In this document: in pieces, positions 51,917-60,407 of the stretch
How positions within the stretch are numbered: the stretch's first letter is position 1
Layout: each line of letters opens with the position of its first letter
Origin: CAYUPI01 sp964446585
GTDB lineage: Bacteria > Verrucomicrobiota > Verrucomicrobiia > Limisphaerales > UBA8199
Direction: 5' to 3'
DNA length: 64,000 nucleotides
Assembly (NCBI GenBank): GCA_964446585.1
Contig: CAYUPI010000016.1
Coordinates: forward strand, 1-64,000
Made by a program: the position numbers and the translations under genes
The notes under the pieces: generated by a model
Told to the model about the DNA's origin: nothing
The model's input: only the letters and a program-made list of their open reading frames with translations
The model's database searches: none

Positions 51917-52609
51917 TCAAGCGGCGGAAAGCAGAATCGTCAGCTTCTTCGGACCGTGAGCGCCGAGCACCAGGACGCGCTCGATGTCGCCCGTGCGGCT
52001 CGGTCCTGTAATGAACGAGATGAAACTTGGATAATTGGAGCCGTATTTGGTTTGGAGGAGAGCGAAGGCATCAGGCAAATCGGCCAGCAATTGTCCGCGG
52101 CGCGCGAGTACGACGTGATGCGGCGCCAGCACCGACAGAGCACGCCCGCCGGCGCTGCGACTGGTCACCAGCACGCTGCCGGTCTGTGCTACCAGCGCGT
52201 CGCATTCCGTGATTCCGACCTCGCAACTCTCCAACTCAGCGACAGAGTAGTTCTGATCAGTGCGGCACACCGGAAGGGCGAGGGCCCGGCACGCCGGGTC
52301 TGTAAGCTCGCCAGCGTGAGAGCCGATCCGTCTCCAATTTTCGGCATTGCAAAGCCTGCTTAAGACGCCGGCCAGCTCATTTCGATCGTTTAAGAGCTGA
52401 ACATCGGCCTTGAGCTCGATAGCATTCTTTCTAAAGAGCGCCAGCCGCTCCTCGAATGTACTGCCGACAGCCGGGAGCCACTGGCGCATGGCTGCAGGCG
52501 ATGCGAGATGCGCGAGGTTTTGCGAGGGTTCATCATGCCGACCCGGCAGAGGGGCGCTCACTCGCAATGCCTCTCGAATTCGGCCAAGGAACTGTTCTTT
52601 GCTGCTCAT
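51917..52609 (-). CDS. lutC: L-lactate utilisation protein LutC, LUD domain
   Basis: 230 residues from ATG at 52609, overlapping the lutB stop (ATGA). It carries the LUD domain: VGITECDALVAQTGSVLVTS, LSVLAPHHVVLARRGQLL and PSFISFITGPSRTGDIERVLVLGAHGPKKL near the C-terminus. LutC is one of three proteins that oxidise L-lactate to pyruvate at the membrane. It has no iron-sulfur cysteines of its own. Last gene of the lutABC operon. Confidence 0.9.
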   Translation of the reverse strand: MSSKEQFLGRIREALRVSAPLPGRHDEPSQNLAHLASPAAMRQWLPAVGSTFEERLALFRKNAIELKADVQLLNDRNELAGVLSRLCNAENWRRIGSHAGELTDPACRALALPVCRTDQNYSVAELESCEVGITECDALVAQTGSVLVTSRSAGGRALSVLAPHHVVLARRGQLLADLPDAFALLQTKYGSNYPSFISFITGPSRTGDIERVLVLGAHGPKKLTILLSAA

Positions 52610-54006
52610 TTGCCCCTTCCCGCTCTCCAATACTCTTTGAACGTCTGGGCGGCGATAGGTGGCAGGTCGCGCGTCCGCGTCCAGGCGAAGGCTGGGTCGA
52701 GGCGCGTTCCGCGGACGAGAGGGTAGAGCTTTTGCAACCGCCGTCCCATTCGCTTTGCCAGCAGATACAACCCTGGCTGGTTCATAACCGCGGCGAAGAG
52801 CTTGAAGGCGAGGCGCTCCCTCCACGACGCTTTTTGGGCAGAAGCATTTCTCCGGTTCTGCAAGAGGTGATGGTGCAGATCGATTTTCACCGGGCAGGTC
52901 TCGGTGCAGGAGCCGCACAGGGAGCTGGCGTAGGAGAGATGTTTCCAATCCTGCAGCCCGCGCAGGTGTGGCGTTATAACCGAGCCAATCGGACCGGAAT
53001 AGGTGGTGCCGTACGTGTGTCCGCCGACGTTGCGGAAGATGGGGCAGACATTGAGGCAGGCCCCGCACCGAATGCAATGCAGTGCGTCGCGCTGCTCGGC
53101 ATCGGCGAGCAACTCGGTGCGATGATTGTCGAGCAGGACGACGTGATACTCTTCCGGGCCATCGGATTCACCTGGCTGCCGGGGTCCGCCGTAGAGTGAG
53201 TTGTAGCAGGTCAGCGGCTGGCCCGTGCCCGCCGTGGCCAACATCGGCAAGAACAACGCGAGATCATCCAGTCGCGGCAGAACCTTTTCGATGCCGAGCA
53301 AAGTAATCATCACCTTCGGCAACGCGGCCGTGAGGCGCGCATTGCCTTCGTTTTCGGTAATCGAGATCATGCCGGTCTCGGCGATCGCGAAGTTCGCCCC
53401 GGTGAGTCCGACGTCGGCGGAGATGTACTTGTGGCGCAGGACGCGCCGGGCGATCATGGTAAGCTCCTCAGGACTCTGGGTCGGCGCGCTCCCGAGCTCG
53501 CACGCAAACAGCTCGCTGATCTCCCCGCGGGTCAGGTGCATCGCCGGGAAAACGATATGATAAGGCGCTTCGTGCCGAAGCTGCACGATGAATTCGCCTA
53601 GATCGGATTCGACGACTTCGAGCCCGGCTTTCTCCAGCGCCTCATTCAAATGAATCTCCTCAGAGGTCATCGCCTTCGATTTGATGACGCAGCGCGCATT
53701 CTTCTCGCGGATAATTCCCAGAATAATGTCACGCGCTTGGTGGCCGGTGCTCGCCCAATGAACTTTCGTGCCCCGAGCCTCCAGCTGTTCCACAAGTTCA
53801 GTTAGATACCGGTCGAGGTGATTGATTGCTTCCCATTTGGTCTCGGCTGCGGCCTGGCGAGCCGCCGGCCAATCCTGATAGGTGGATTTTGTTCGGTCGC
53901 GTACCGCTTCGTATTTGCGCAGGCCGAGTTGGATGATTTGCCGATGCCGCAGGTCGCGCGTGAGCTGCCGCGCGCGGGTTTTGAAATCGGCGGCAATCGC
54001 GTTCAT
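52606..54006 (-). CDS. lutB: L-lactate utilisation protein LutB, LUD and 4Fe-4S
   Basis: 466 residues from ATG at 54006. The N-terminal LUD part has VGLTGANFAIAETGMISITE; the C-terminal ferredoxin-like part has CIRCGACLNVCP and CGSCTETCPV, two 4Fe-4S sites. It carries electrons from lactate to LutA/quinone. Its start overlaps the lutA stop (ATGA), and its stop overlaps the lutC start. Length is normal for the family. A short basic tail follows the second cluster. Confidence 0.92.
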   Translation of the reverse strand: MNAIAADFKTRARQLTRDLRHRQIIQLGLRKYEAVRDRTKSTYQDWPAARQAAAETKWEAINHLDRYLTELVEQLEARGTKVHWASTGHQARDIILGIIREKNARCVIKSKAMTSEEIHLNEALEKAGLEVVESDLGEFIVQLRHEAPYHIVFPAMHLTRGEISELFACELGSAPTQSPEELTMIARRVLRHKYISADVGLTGANFAIAETGMISITENEGNARLTAALPKVMITLLGIEKVLPRLDDLALFLPMLATAGTGQPLTCYNSLYGGPRQPGESDGPEEYHVVLLDNHRTELLADAEQRDALHCIRCGACLNVCPIFRNVGGHTYGTTYSGPIGSVITPHLRGLQDWKHLSYASSLCGSCTETCPVKIDLHHHLLQNRRNASAQKASWRERLAFKLFAAVMNQPGLYLLAKRMGRRLQKLYPLVRGTRLDPAFAWTRTRDLPPIAAQTFKEYWRAGRGK

Positions 54007-54731
54007 GAATGAGCAAGAACTTCTGCCAGATGAATCGTTTTGAGTTTGCTGCCTTGCCGACTGAGCAGTCCTTGCAAGTGCATCAGGCAACTAGAGTCAT
54101 TCGAGACGATATACTCGGCGCTCGCCTCGAACGCCGAGGTGCATTTCACTTCGCCCATTGCCGTGGAGATCATGGGAAACTTGGCGGCAAAGGTACCCCC
54201 AAAACCGCAGCAGATTTCAGCGTCCGCCATTTCGATGAGATCCAGCCCGCGAACCTTGGAAAGGAGCTGGCGCGGCGCTTTCTTGATTCCAAGCTCGCGC
54301 AACCCATGGCAACCATCGTGGAACGTGACTTTTGCAGAAAAGCTCGCGCCCAGATCGCTCACGCCCAATTTGTTCACGAGGAAATCCGAAAATTCGTAGC
54401 ATTTGCCGGCCAGCACCTTGGCGGCCGCGGCGTGTTCTGTGCCGACGAAGAGTTCGCCATAAAACACCTTGAGCATCGCCCCGCAGGAGCCGGACGCGAT
54501 CACGACTACCGCAGCGTCTTTCAGCCGGTCCAGGACCTTGACTGCGACGGAGCGCGCTTCCGGCCAGTAACCGGAATTGAACGCCGGCTGACCGCAACAG
54601 GCCAGGTCTGGCGGGCATTCGACCGTGTGCCCGAGACGCTCGAGGATACTTACCATGCTGATGCCCACCTGCGGGAACATCAGATCGACAAAGCAGGGGA
54701 TGAACAAAGTCACTTTCAAGGCAGGCAGCAT
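54003..54731 (-). CDS. lutA: L-lactate utilisation protein LutA, CCG domains
   Basis: 242 residues from ATG at 54731 (a TTG at 54755 would add eight). LutA-type CCG motifs are FIPCFVDLMFPQVGISMV, CPPDLACCGQPAFNSGYW, ASGSCGAMLK, HDGCHGLRELG and EICCGFGGTFA, which bind iron-sulfur or similar clusters. With LutB and LutC it forms the L-lactate oxidising complex. The three genes overlap by four bases each. No lactate permease or LutR regulator is nearby. Confidence 0.9.
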   Translation of the reverse strand: MLPALKVTLFIPCFVDLMFPQVGISMVSILERLGHTVECPPDLACCGQPAFNSGYWPEARSVAVKVLDRLKDAAVVVIASGSCGAMLKVFYGELFVGTEHAAAAKVLAGKCYEFSDFLVNKLGVSDLGASFSAKVTFHDGCHGLRELGIKKAPRQLLSKVRGLDLIEMADAEICCGFGGTFAAKFPMISTAMGEVKCTSAFEASAEYIVSNDSSCLMHLQGLLSRQGSKLKTIHLAEVLAHS

Positions 54732-54956
54732 CTCAAGTTTCAGGCGGATCGACAAGATGGTGAGAAGGAAGAACTGCTAGAAACGCACAAGTGAAGGATT
54801 CAATTAGGCTGTTTACTTGCCCACATTGATGTTCATTTGTTAATTAGTGGTTCAACTGCATCGTTCCTGGTTGAGCTTTCGGACAGCTCGATCCGTCAGT
54901 CCCGGCGAGCCCGGCCACGCCTGCTCGGACGCACCAGGTCAAGGTGAGAAAATAAT

Positions 54957-55316
54957 ATGAAAATGAAGAAATATGCGAGTTTCGATGATTACCTGAAGGG
55001 CCAGAATCCCACGAATCAGGCGATCATTCGCGCTGTTCGTCGGTTTGTAAAACGTGCTGAACCTGGGCTAAGGGAATCCGTGAAGTGGGGAAACGGCTGC
55101 TGGGTCGGGCCCGGCGGACCTGTGGCGTACGTTCACTCCGCGACCGAATGCGTGCAATTCGGATTCTTCCACGGAGCCCCCTTGAAGGATCCAAAAGGCT
55201 TGCTCGAAGGCAACGGGCAGTACGTGCGGCATACCAAAATCCGTGATCCTTCCAGTATCGACAATCGAGCCTTAACGGCGCTCCTCAGACAAGCCGCGGG
55301 CCATGCATCGAAATGA
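54957..55316 (+). CDS. DUF1801 domain protein
   Basis: 119 residues from ATG at 54957. The DUF1801 family (YdhG/Fra-like, sometimes called iron chaperone-like) is shown by FDDYLKGQNPTNQAIIRAV, GLRESVKWGNGCWVGPGG and VQFGFFHGAPLKDPKGLLEG, then RHTKIRD. The fold is small alpha+beta; function is not established. It precedes aroC by 85 bases on the same strand. Confidence 0.85.
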   Translation: MKMKKYASFDDYLKGQNPTNQAIIRAVRRFVKRAEPGLRESVKWGNGCWVGPGGPVAYVHSATECVQFGFFHGAPLKDPKGLLEGNGQYVRHTKIRDPSSIDNRALTALLRQAAGHASK

Positions 55317-55401
55317 AGGATACTGAGTGTCCAAGGGTTGAAAGCACGACAGTCTGTTGAAGCGGTTTGACCACCGTCGGTTCTTCCCGCAAACTGGCCC
55401 G

Positions 55402-56481
55402 ATGGGCAATACGTTCGGGCACTTTTTCCGCATCACGACCTGGGGTGAATCCCACGGGGGCGGAGTTGGCGTGGTGGTGGATGGTTGCCCGCCGCGGCTG
55501 AGGCTGTCGGAAGCGGATATTCAGCCCGATCTGGAGCGCCGACGGCCTGGCCAATCCAAGATCGTTTCGGCACGGAAGGAGCCCGATCGAGTGCAGATAT
55601 TGTCGGGCACATTCGAAGGAAAGACGCTCGGCACGCCCGTTTGCATGTGGGTGAGGAATGAGGACGCCCGGCCGGAGGCTTACACGGAGATGGCCACTAA
55701 ATTTCGGCCCTCCCATGCCGATTACACTTACCTGGCGAAGTTCGGAATACGTAACTGGCAAGGCGGCGGCCGCTCGAGCGCACGGGAGACGATTGGCAGG
55801 GTGGCCGCCGGCGCGATTGCGAAGAAGATCCTGCGGGAGAGATATAAGGTGGAAGTGCTGGCCTATGTGAAACAAGTGCAGCGGATCGTGGGTGACGTGG
55901 ACCCGGAAAAAGTGAGGGCAAAGCAAGTTGAATCGAACATCGTGAGGTGCCCGGATCAAAGGGCGGCCGAGAGAATGATTGAGTTAATCGAGCGGGTTCG
56001 GAAGGCGGGGGACACGGTGGGAGGAATCGTTGAAGGCGTGGCACGGGGAGTTCCGCCTGGCTGGGGAGAACCGGTGTTCGATCGGTTGGAAGCTGACCTT
56101 GCCAAAGCGATGCTGAGCCTGCCGGCATCGAAAGGATTCGACATCGGCTCGGGCTTTGGCGGGATTTTGCTGACGGGCACACAACACAACGATCCATTTC
56201 GCGCGAAATCGGGCAAGGTTTTTACACCGACCAACCGATCCGGAGGGATCCAAGGCGGAATCTCGAACGGACAAACGATTTATTTTCGGGTCGCTTTTAA
56301 ACCCGTAGCGACCGTGATGCAGGAACAGGATACGGTGAATACGAAATTGAAGAACACGACGATCAAGGCTCGAGGCCGGCATGATCCGTGTGTCCTGCCG
56401 CGGGCGGTGCCGATGGTTGAAGCGATGACGGCGTTGGTGCTGGTGGATCACGCGCTGCGACACAAAGCGCAGTGCGAATGA
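55402..56481 (+). CDS. aroC: Chorismate synthase
   Basis: 359 residues from ATG at 55402. It makes chorismate from EPSP with reduced FMN. Signatures are FFRITTWGESHGGGVGVVVD at the N-terminus, RRPGQSKIVSARKEPD, the GGGRSSARETIGRVAAGA block near residue 125, and FDIGSGF, NRSGGIQGGISNG, ARGRHDPCVLPRAVPMVEAM in the C-terminal half. Length matches the family. aroE of the same pathway lies 1.2 kb away on the other strand, with the prepilin peptidase gene between. Confidence 0.95.
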   Translation: MGNTFGHFFRITTWGESHGGGVGVVVDGCPPRLRLSEADIQPDLERRRPGQSKIVSARKEPDRVQILSGTFEGKTLGTPVCMWVRNEDARPEAYTEMATKFRPSHADYTYLAKFGIRNWQGGGRSSARETIGRVAAGAIAKKILRERYKVEVLAYVKQVQRIVGDVDPEKVRAKQVESNIVRCPDQRAAERMIELIERVRKAGDTVGGIVEGVARGVPPGWGEPVFDRLEADLAKAMLSLPASKGFDIGSGFGGILLTGTQHNDPFRAKSGKVFTPTNRSGGIQGGISNGQTIYFRVAFKPVATVMQEQDTVNTKLKNTTIKARGRHDPCVLPRAVPMVEAMTALVLVDHALRHKAQCE

Positions 56482-56490
56482 GAGTGGAGA

Positions 56491-57609
56491 TCAGCGGCCG
56501 GCGAACAATTGCGTGTACCAAGTGACGAGGGCCGGGCCGGCGAAAACCCAGAGAGTCGCCGCCAATGCAATGTAAGGCCCGTAGGGCAGCCGCGAGGAGA
56601 GAGCCCGCCTGCCAGCGAGCACCAGCGCCAGGCCGACGACGGCCCCGATGAAAGAGCTGACGACGAGCGAGAAAATCACAGCCGGCCAGCCGAGAAAAGC
56701 GCCGATGGCGCCCATGAACTTTACGTCGCCCAGGCCCATGGCTTCGCGCGGCAGAACGATCTCGCTGCTGATTGCTTCAAGGTACGGGACCTTTTCCGGA
56801 TCGAATTTTTCTTCGCCGATGTGGAGTGCGCCCGTGGTTAATCGGACTCGAACATCCTTGTAGCAACGGTCCACTAACTCCACGGTCCGCGCCTGCAGTG
56901 CAATGGCGTCGGAGGCGCGATAGAAAAGCTCTTCGTAAGGAATCTCCCGATCGGGCAATTCCACCGAGGTTTCGCCAAAAACGATTCTTGTATCAACCGG
57001 TAACGCCAGCCTCTGACGTCCGAAAAAAAGCTTGCCGAGCCGTAAGATGGCGTAAACGACCCCGGCGCCGACGCCCATGCCCAAAAGGCCTTCTTTGATG
57101 CCCCCGGTCAGGGAAGTTTGATGGTGCAGAGAGGGCACAAGGAACGAACAGGCAAACCCAACCACCATCCCGCCAATGGTAATGATGTCGGGGATGATGA
57201 AATGCTCGAAGTCGATGAAAGTCGCGACAATCAGGCCGGACAAAAAAACAGAATAGATGAGGGCCAGGCCCACGGATTGGTGGCCGAACGCCAGCCAGCA
57301 ACCCAGAAACGTCAGGCCTGTGAGCAGTTCGACCAAAAAGTAGCGGATGGAAATCGGCGCGCCGCAATTTCGGCACCTACCGCGCAGAAAGAGCCAGGTT
57401 ACGAGAGGAACATTCAGATACCAGGGGATGGAATATTTGCAGTGCGGGCAATGAGACGGCGGCGAGATGATGCTTTGATCCAGCGGCAGCCGGTAAATGC
57501 AAACATTGAGAAAGCTGCCGACGATGCAACCCAGCACGAAGAACACCACCGACCAAAAGTGAAAGGGCACTTGTGCCCAGTTGTGCGGATCGAAAATCGG
57601 AGAAAGCAT
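56491..57609 (-). CDS. Prepilin peptidase (A24) with cytoplasmic insert
   Basis: 372 residues, about 100 longer than usual. The N-terminal domain has CPHCKYSIPWY and CRNCGAPISIRY, a four-cysteine zinc site typical of PilD. The aspartic catalytic residues lie in ATFIDFEHFIIPD and MGLGDVKFMGAIGAFLGW. Between them, about residues 195-285 is a charged cytoplasmic insert (DTRIVFGETSVELPDREI, then DVRVRLTTGALHIGEEKF), as seen in some Verrucomicrobiota and Planctomycetes. It cuts and methylates prepilins such as the one at 10.1-10.9 kb. Convergent with aroC. Confidence 0.92.
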   Translation of the reverse strand: MLSPIFDPHNWAQVPFHFWSVVFFVLGCIVGSFLNVCIYRLPLDQSIISPPSHCPHCKYSIPWYLNVPLVTWLFLRGRCRNCGAPISIRYFLVELLTGLTFLGCWLAFGHQSVGLALIYSVFLSGLIVATFIDFEHFIIPDIITIGGMVVGFACSFLVPSLHHQTSLTGGIKEGLLGMGVGAGVVYAILRLGKLFFGRQRLALPVDTRIVFGETSVELPDREIPYEELFYRASDAIALQARTVELVDRCYKDVRVRLTTGALHIGEEKFDPEKVPYLEAISSEIVLPREAMGLGDVKFMGAIGAFLGWPAVIFSLVVSSFIGAVVGLALVLAGRRALSSRLPYGPYIALAATLWVFAGPALVTWYTQLFAGR

Positions 57610-57680
57610 GCGAGGCTAAGAAAGGTAGAAGGAAGGCCAAAGCTCGAACGGGAAACCCTTTGCGAAACGATAGTTCACTT

Positions 57681-57719
57681 GGATTTCGAGATTCGGATTT
57701 CCTTCGTCATTCGTCATTC
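57681..57719. repeat. GGATTTC and GTCATTC heptamer array at the aroE end
   Basis: GGATTTC, GAGATTC, GGATTTC (57681-57701), then after four bases GTCATTC, GTCATTC (57706-57719). The second GTCATTC supplies the aroE stop codon (57714-57716 on the minus strand). Confidence 0.75.
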
Positions 57720-58664
57720 GGGTTTTCGAACGGGCTTCTCCAGCGCGCGGCGCATGACAGCAAGGGGTGCGTTTTTGCCGGTCCAGATTTCGAGGGATTT
57801 GGCCCCCTGGTAGAGCAACATGCCGAGCCCGTTGGCAGTGCGGCGGCCCGCAGCCTTGGCCAGTTTCAGCAGGCGGGTTCGTGAGGGGCGATAGATCATG
57901 TCGTAAACGGCTTGAGTGCGTGAAATCGAGAATTGCTTTTCATCAAACGGAAGCGCATCGGCAGGTTTGAGGCCGAGCGAGGTGGCATTTAAGATCAAGT
58001 TCACGGATCCGGTAGGATAGCCGACTGTTACTTTCACGGCGGGATAACGGCGACGGATTTCCTTTGCGACGCCTTCGGCTTTGCTTAGAGTACGATTTAC
58101 CAGAAACAATTCCTTCACCTTCTCGGAAGCGAGTTTCAAGGCAGCGGTGCGCCCTGCCCCGCCCGCGCCGAGCAAAAGAATTTTCGCGCCGGCCAGCTTG
58201 AGGCGCAGATCCTCGCGCAGCGCCTGGGAAATCGCATCAGCATCGGTATTGAATCCGAGTGAACGCACTTTGCGAGGCGCTTCTGCAAATTCTCGCAGCG
58301 GGCGCCAGCGTCCCCGGCGATCCCGGCCCTCGAAGCGGACGGTGTTGACTGCGCCCCAGGTCCTGGCCGATGCATCGAGGGCATCCACCATCTTCAGCGC
58401 GAGCAATTTGTGCGGCACCGTGAGGTTAACGCCAATGAAACGCATTGCCTGAGCGCCATTCAGAGCAACGCGGAGTTCATCGGGAGGCACCTCGAAGGCC
58501 AAATACCGCCAGTTCAAGCCGAGGGCGGCCAGCCCGGCATTCTGCATCGCCGGCGAAGCCGAGTGCTGAATCGGTTGGCCATACACGGCGCAGAAGCGCG
58601 TGGTGGCAGTGATTGGGTCTTGAAACGGCTCCGGCACGCGCTGGTTATAGTCAGATTCGGCCAA
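57714..58664 (-). CDS. aroE: Shikimate dehydrogenase
   Basis: 316 residues from a TTG at 58664; a GTG at 58637 is an alternative, and no ATG is in range. It reduces dehydroshikimate with NADPH. N-terminal substrate motif RFCAVYGQPIQHSASPAMQN and NLTVPHKLLAL (with the catalytic Lys), the Rossmann loop LLLGAGGAGRTAALKLA near residue 170, and NATSLGLKPADALPF near 235 identify it. The last three codons and the stop come from the heptamer repeat, so the C-terminal tail may be changed from the ancestral one. Glutamine synthetase lies upstream on the same strand behind a terminator. Confidence 0.93.
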   Translation of the reverse strand: MAESDYNQRVPEPFQDPITATTRFCAVYGQPIQHSASPAMQNAGLAALGLNWRYLAFEVPPDELRVALNGAQAMRFIGVNLTVPHKLLALKMVDALDASARTWGAVNTVRFEGRDRRGRWRPLREFAEAPRKVRSLGFNTDADAISQALREDLRLKLAGAKILLLGAGGAGRTAALKLASEKVKELFLVNRTLSKAEGVAKEIRRRYPAVKVTVGYPTGSVNLILNATSLGLKPADALPFDEKQFSISRTQAVYDMIYRPSRTRLLKLAKAAGRRTANGLGMLLYQGAKSLEIWTGKNAPLAVMRRALEKPVRKPE

Positions 58665-58698
58665 AATTCAAGTTGAAGTGGCTGCAGCGGCGGGAGAC

Positions 58699-58727
58699 AA
58701 AAACGGCGCGGACTTGCGTCCGCGCCG
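58699..58727 (-). terminator. Intrinsic terminator after glnA
   Basis: A ten-base perfect stem (CGGCGCGGAC pairing with GTCCGCGCCG) with a four-base loop lies 29 bases after the glnA stop. On the minus strand it is followed by TTTTT. It separates glnA from aroE. Confidence 0.85.
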
Positions 58728-58755
58728 CCATTCCGTTCACCCTCGAGCCCCTCTA

Positions 58756-60168
58756 CTACACGTCATAGTAGAGGAAAAACTCATATGGATGCGGCCGCAA
58801 CCGCAAGGCATCGTGCTCCTTGCGCTTGGCGGCGATCCACATGTCCAGAAAATCCTGCGTGAACACGTCGCCCTTCAACAGAAAATCATAGTCCTTCTCC
58901 AGGGCTATAATCGCCTCTTCCAGGCTGCCGAGGATCTGTGGAACCTTTGCCATCTCCTCCGGCGGCAATTCATACAGGTTCTTGTCCATCGGCTCGCCCG
59001 GATCAATCTTGTTCTGGATGCCGTCAAGGCCCGCCATCATCATCGCCGCAAACGCCAGATACGGGTTGGCCGCCGGATCCGGCGGCCGATACTCGATGCG
59101 CTTGGACTTGGGATTCTCACTATAGGTCGGGATGCGGATGCACGCGCTGCGATTGCGCGAGCTGTAGGCCAGGTTCACCGGCGCTTCATAGCCGGGCACC
59201 AGGCGCTTGTAACTGTTGGTCGTGGGACTGCAAAACGCGCAGAGCGAGTGAGCGTGCTTGAGCAGGCCCCCGATATAATTCAGCGCGATTTTGCTGAGAC
59301 CGGCATAACCGTTGCCTGCGAAGAGCGGTTTGCCCTTCTTCCACAAGCTCTGATGCGTGTGCATCCCGCTGCCATTATCTCCATACAACGGCTTAGGCAT
59401 GAACGTCGCGGTCTTGCCGTGTTTGCGCGCCACGTTTTTGACCACATACCGATAGACCATCATCGCATCGGCGCTCCGGACCAGCGTGTCAAACCGATAA
59501 TCAATTTCGGCCTGGCCGGCCGTAGCCACTTCGTGATGTTGCCGCTCAATCTTCACTCCCAACTGCTCCATCAGCAGCACCATCTCTGTCCGAATATCCT
59601 GCTGCGTGTCAGCCGGACCGACCGGGAAATACCCTTCCTTGTGCCGAATCTTATACCCAAGGTTGGGCATTTCGTCTTTGCCCGTGTTCCAGATGCCTTC
59701 CTGCCCATCCACACTGTAGAACGTGCCGTTGGGTTTGTGATCAAACTGCACGTTGTCGAAAATGAAAAACTCCGCCTCGGGGCCAAAGACCGCGCTGTCG
59801 GCGATGCCGGTGCTGGCGAGGTATTTCTCGGCGCGCTGGGCGATGCCGCGCGGGTCGCGGATGTAAGGCTCGCGGGTGCCGGTCTCGGCGATCGTGCAGG
59901 TCAACGAGAGCGTCGGCACCGCCATAAACGGATCAATGAAGGCCGTGTCCGGGTCGGGCATGGCCAGCATGTCGGAGGCTTCAATGCTCTTCCAGCCGCG
60001 GATGCTCGAGCCGTCGAAGCCCAGGCCATCTGTAAAAGAGTCCTCGCTCAGTTCGCTAATCGGCACGCTGAAGTGCTGCCAGGTGCCGAAGGTATCGACG
60101 AATTTGACGTCGGCCATTTTGGCGCCACTCTTCGCGGCCATTTCTAATACGCTCTTGGGTGTGCTCAT
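58756..60168 (-). CDS. glnA: Glutamine synthetase type I
   Basis: 470 residues. It makes glutamine from glutamate, ammonia and ATP. Family blocks are VDTFGTWQHFSVPISEL, LGFDGSSIRGWKSIEASDM, FGPEAEFFIFD, the NGSGMHTHQSLW metal/ATP region, NRSACIRIP and RIEYRPPDPAANPYLAFAAMMMAG. The tail has KNLYELPPEEM with the Tyr that is adenylylated in GSI-beta enzymes, so control by GlnE is likely. A sigma54-like promoter is 53 bases upstream and a terminator lies downstream. Neighbours are an APC permease and an ammonium channel, a nitrogen group. Confidence 0.97.
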   Translation of the reverse strand: MSTPKSVLEMAAKSGAKMADVKFVDTFGTWQHFSVPISELSEDSFTDGLGFDGSSIRGWKSIEASDMLAMPDPDTAFIDPFMAVPTLSLTCTIAETGTREPYIRDPRGIAQRAEKYLASTGIADSAVFGPEAEFFIFDNVQFDHKPNGTFYSVDGQEGIWNTGKDEMPNLGYKIRHKEGYFPVGPADTQQDIRTEMVLLMEQLGVKIERQHHEVATAGQAEIDYRFDTLVRSADAMMVYRYVVKNVARKHGKTATFMPKPLYGDNGSGMHTHQSLWKKGKPLFAGNGYAGLSKIALNYIGGLLKHAHSLCAFCSPTTNSYKRLVPGYEAPVNLAYSSRNRSACIRIPTYSENPKSKRIEYRPPDPAANPYLAFAAMMMAGLDGIQNKIDPGEPMDKNLYELPPEEMAKVPQILGSLEEAIIALEKDYDFLLKGDVFTQDFLDMWIAAKRKEHDALRLRPHPYEFFLYYDV

Positions 60169-60220
60169 GGGCGGTGTTCTTAGTATCGTCTTACGATCTG
60201 AAAGTCGGCTTCAGCTGGAG

Positions 60221-60236
60221 AGCACTGCGCGTGCCA
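60221..60236 (-). promoter_or_regulatory. Possible sigma54 (-24/-12) promoter of glnA
   Basis: On the minus strand the sequence reads TGGCACGCGCAGTGCT. GG and GC are ten bases apart, as sigma54 requires, and TGGCAC matches the -24 element exactly; the -12 element GTGCT differs from TTGCW at its first base. A start about 12 bases on leaves a leader of roughly 40 bases before the ATG at 60168. A sigma54 activator is encoded elsewhere in the window. Confidence 0.4.
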
Positions 60237-60407
60237 GCTCGCGTCTGGGCATTCCTGTGGTGGAGCCTAAGCTCCAAGAATAGCCGTAAGACCGCGCTAT
60301 TATGTTCCCTTGGATAGGTATCCGGCGCTTACCATGCTTGTTAGGACTAACGCGGCAGCGGTCAAAGGGGTGTCGCTTTTTTGCCAATCAGGATGATCTT
60401 CGCCCGC

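Noticed and set aside
58678..60147. Long open frame (489 codons) on the plus strand opposite glnA
   Set aside because: It lies fully antisense to a clear glutamine synthetase and its product has no family signature. High-G+C codon use commonly opens the opposite strand.
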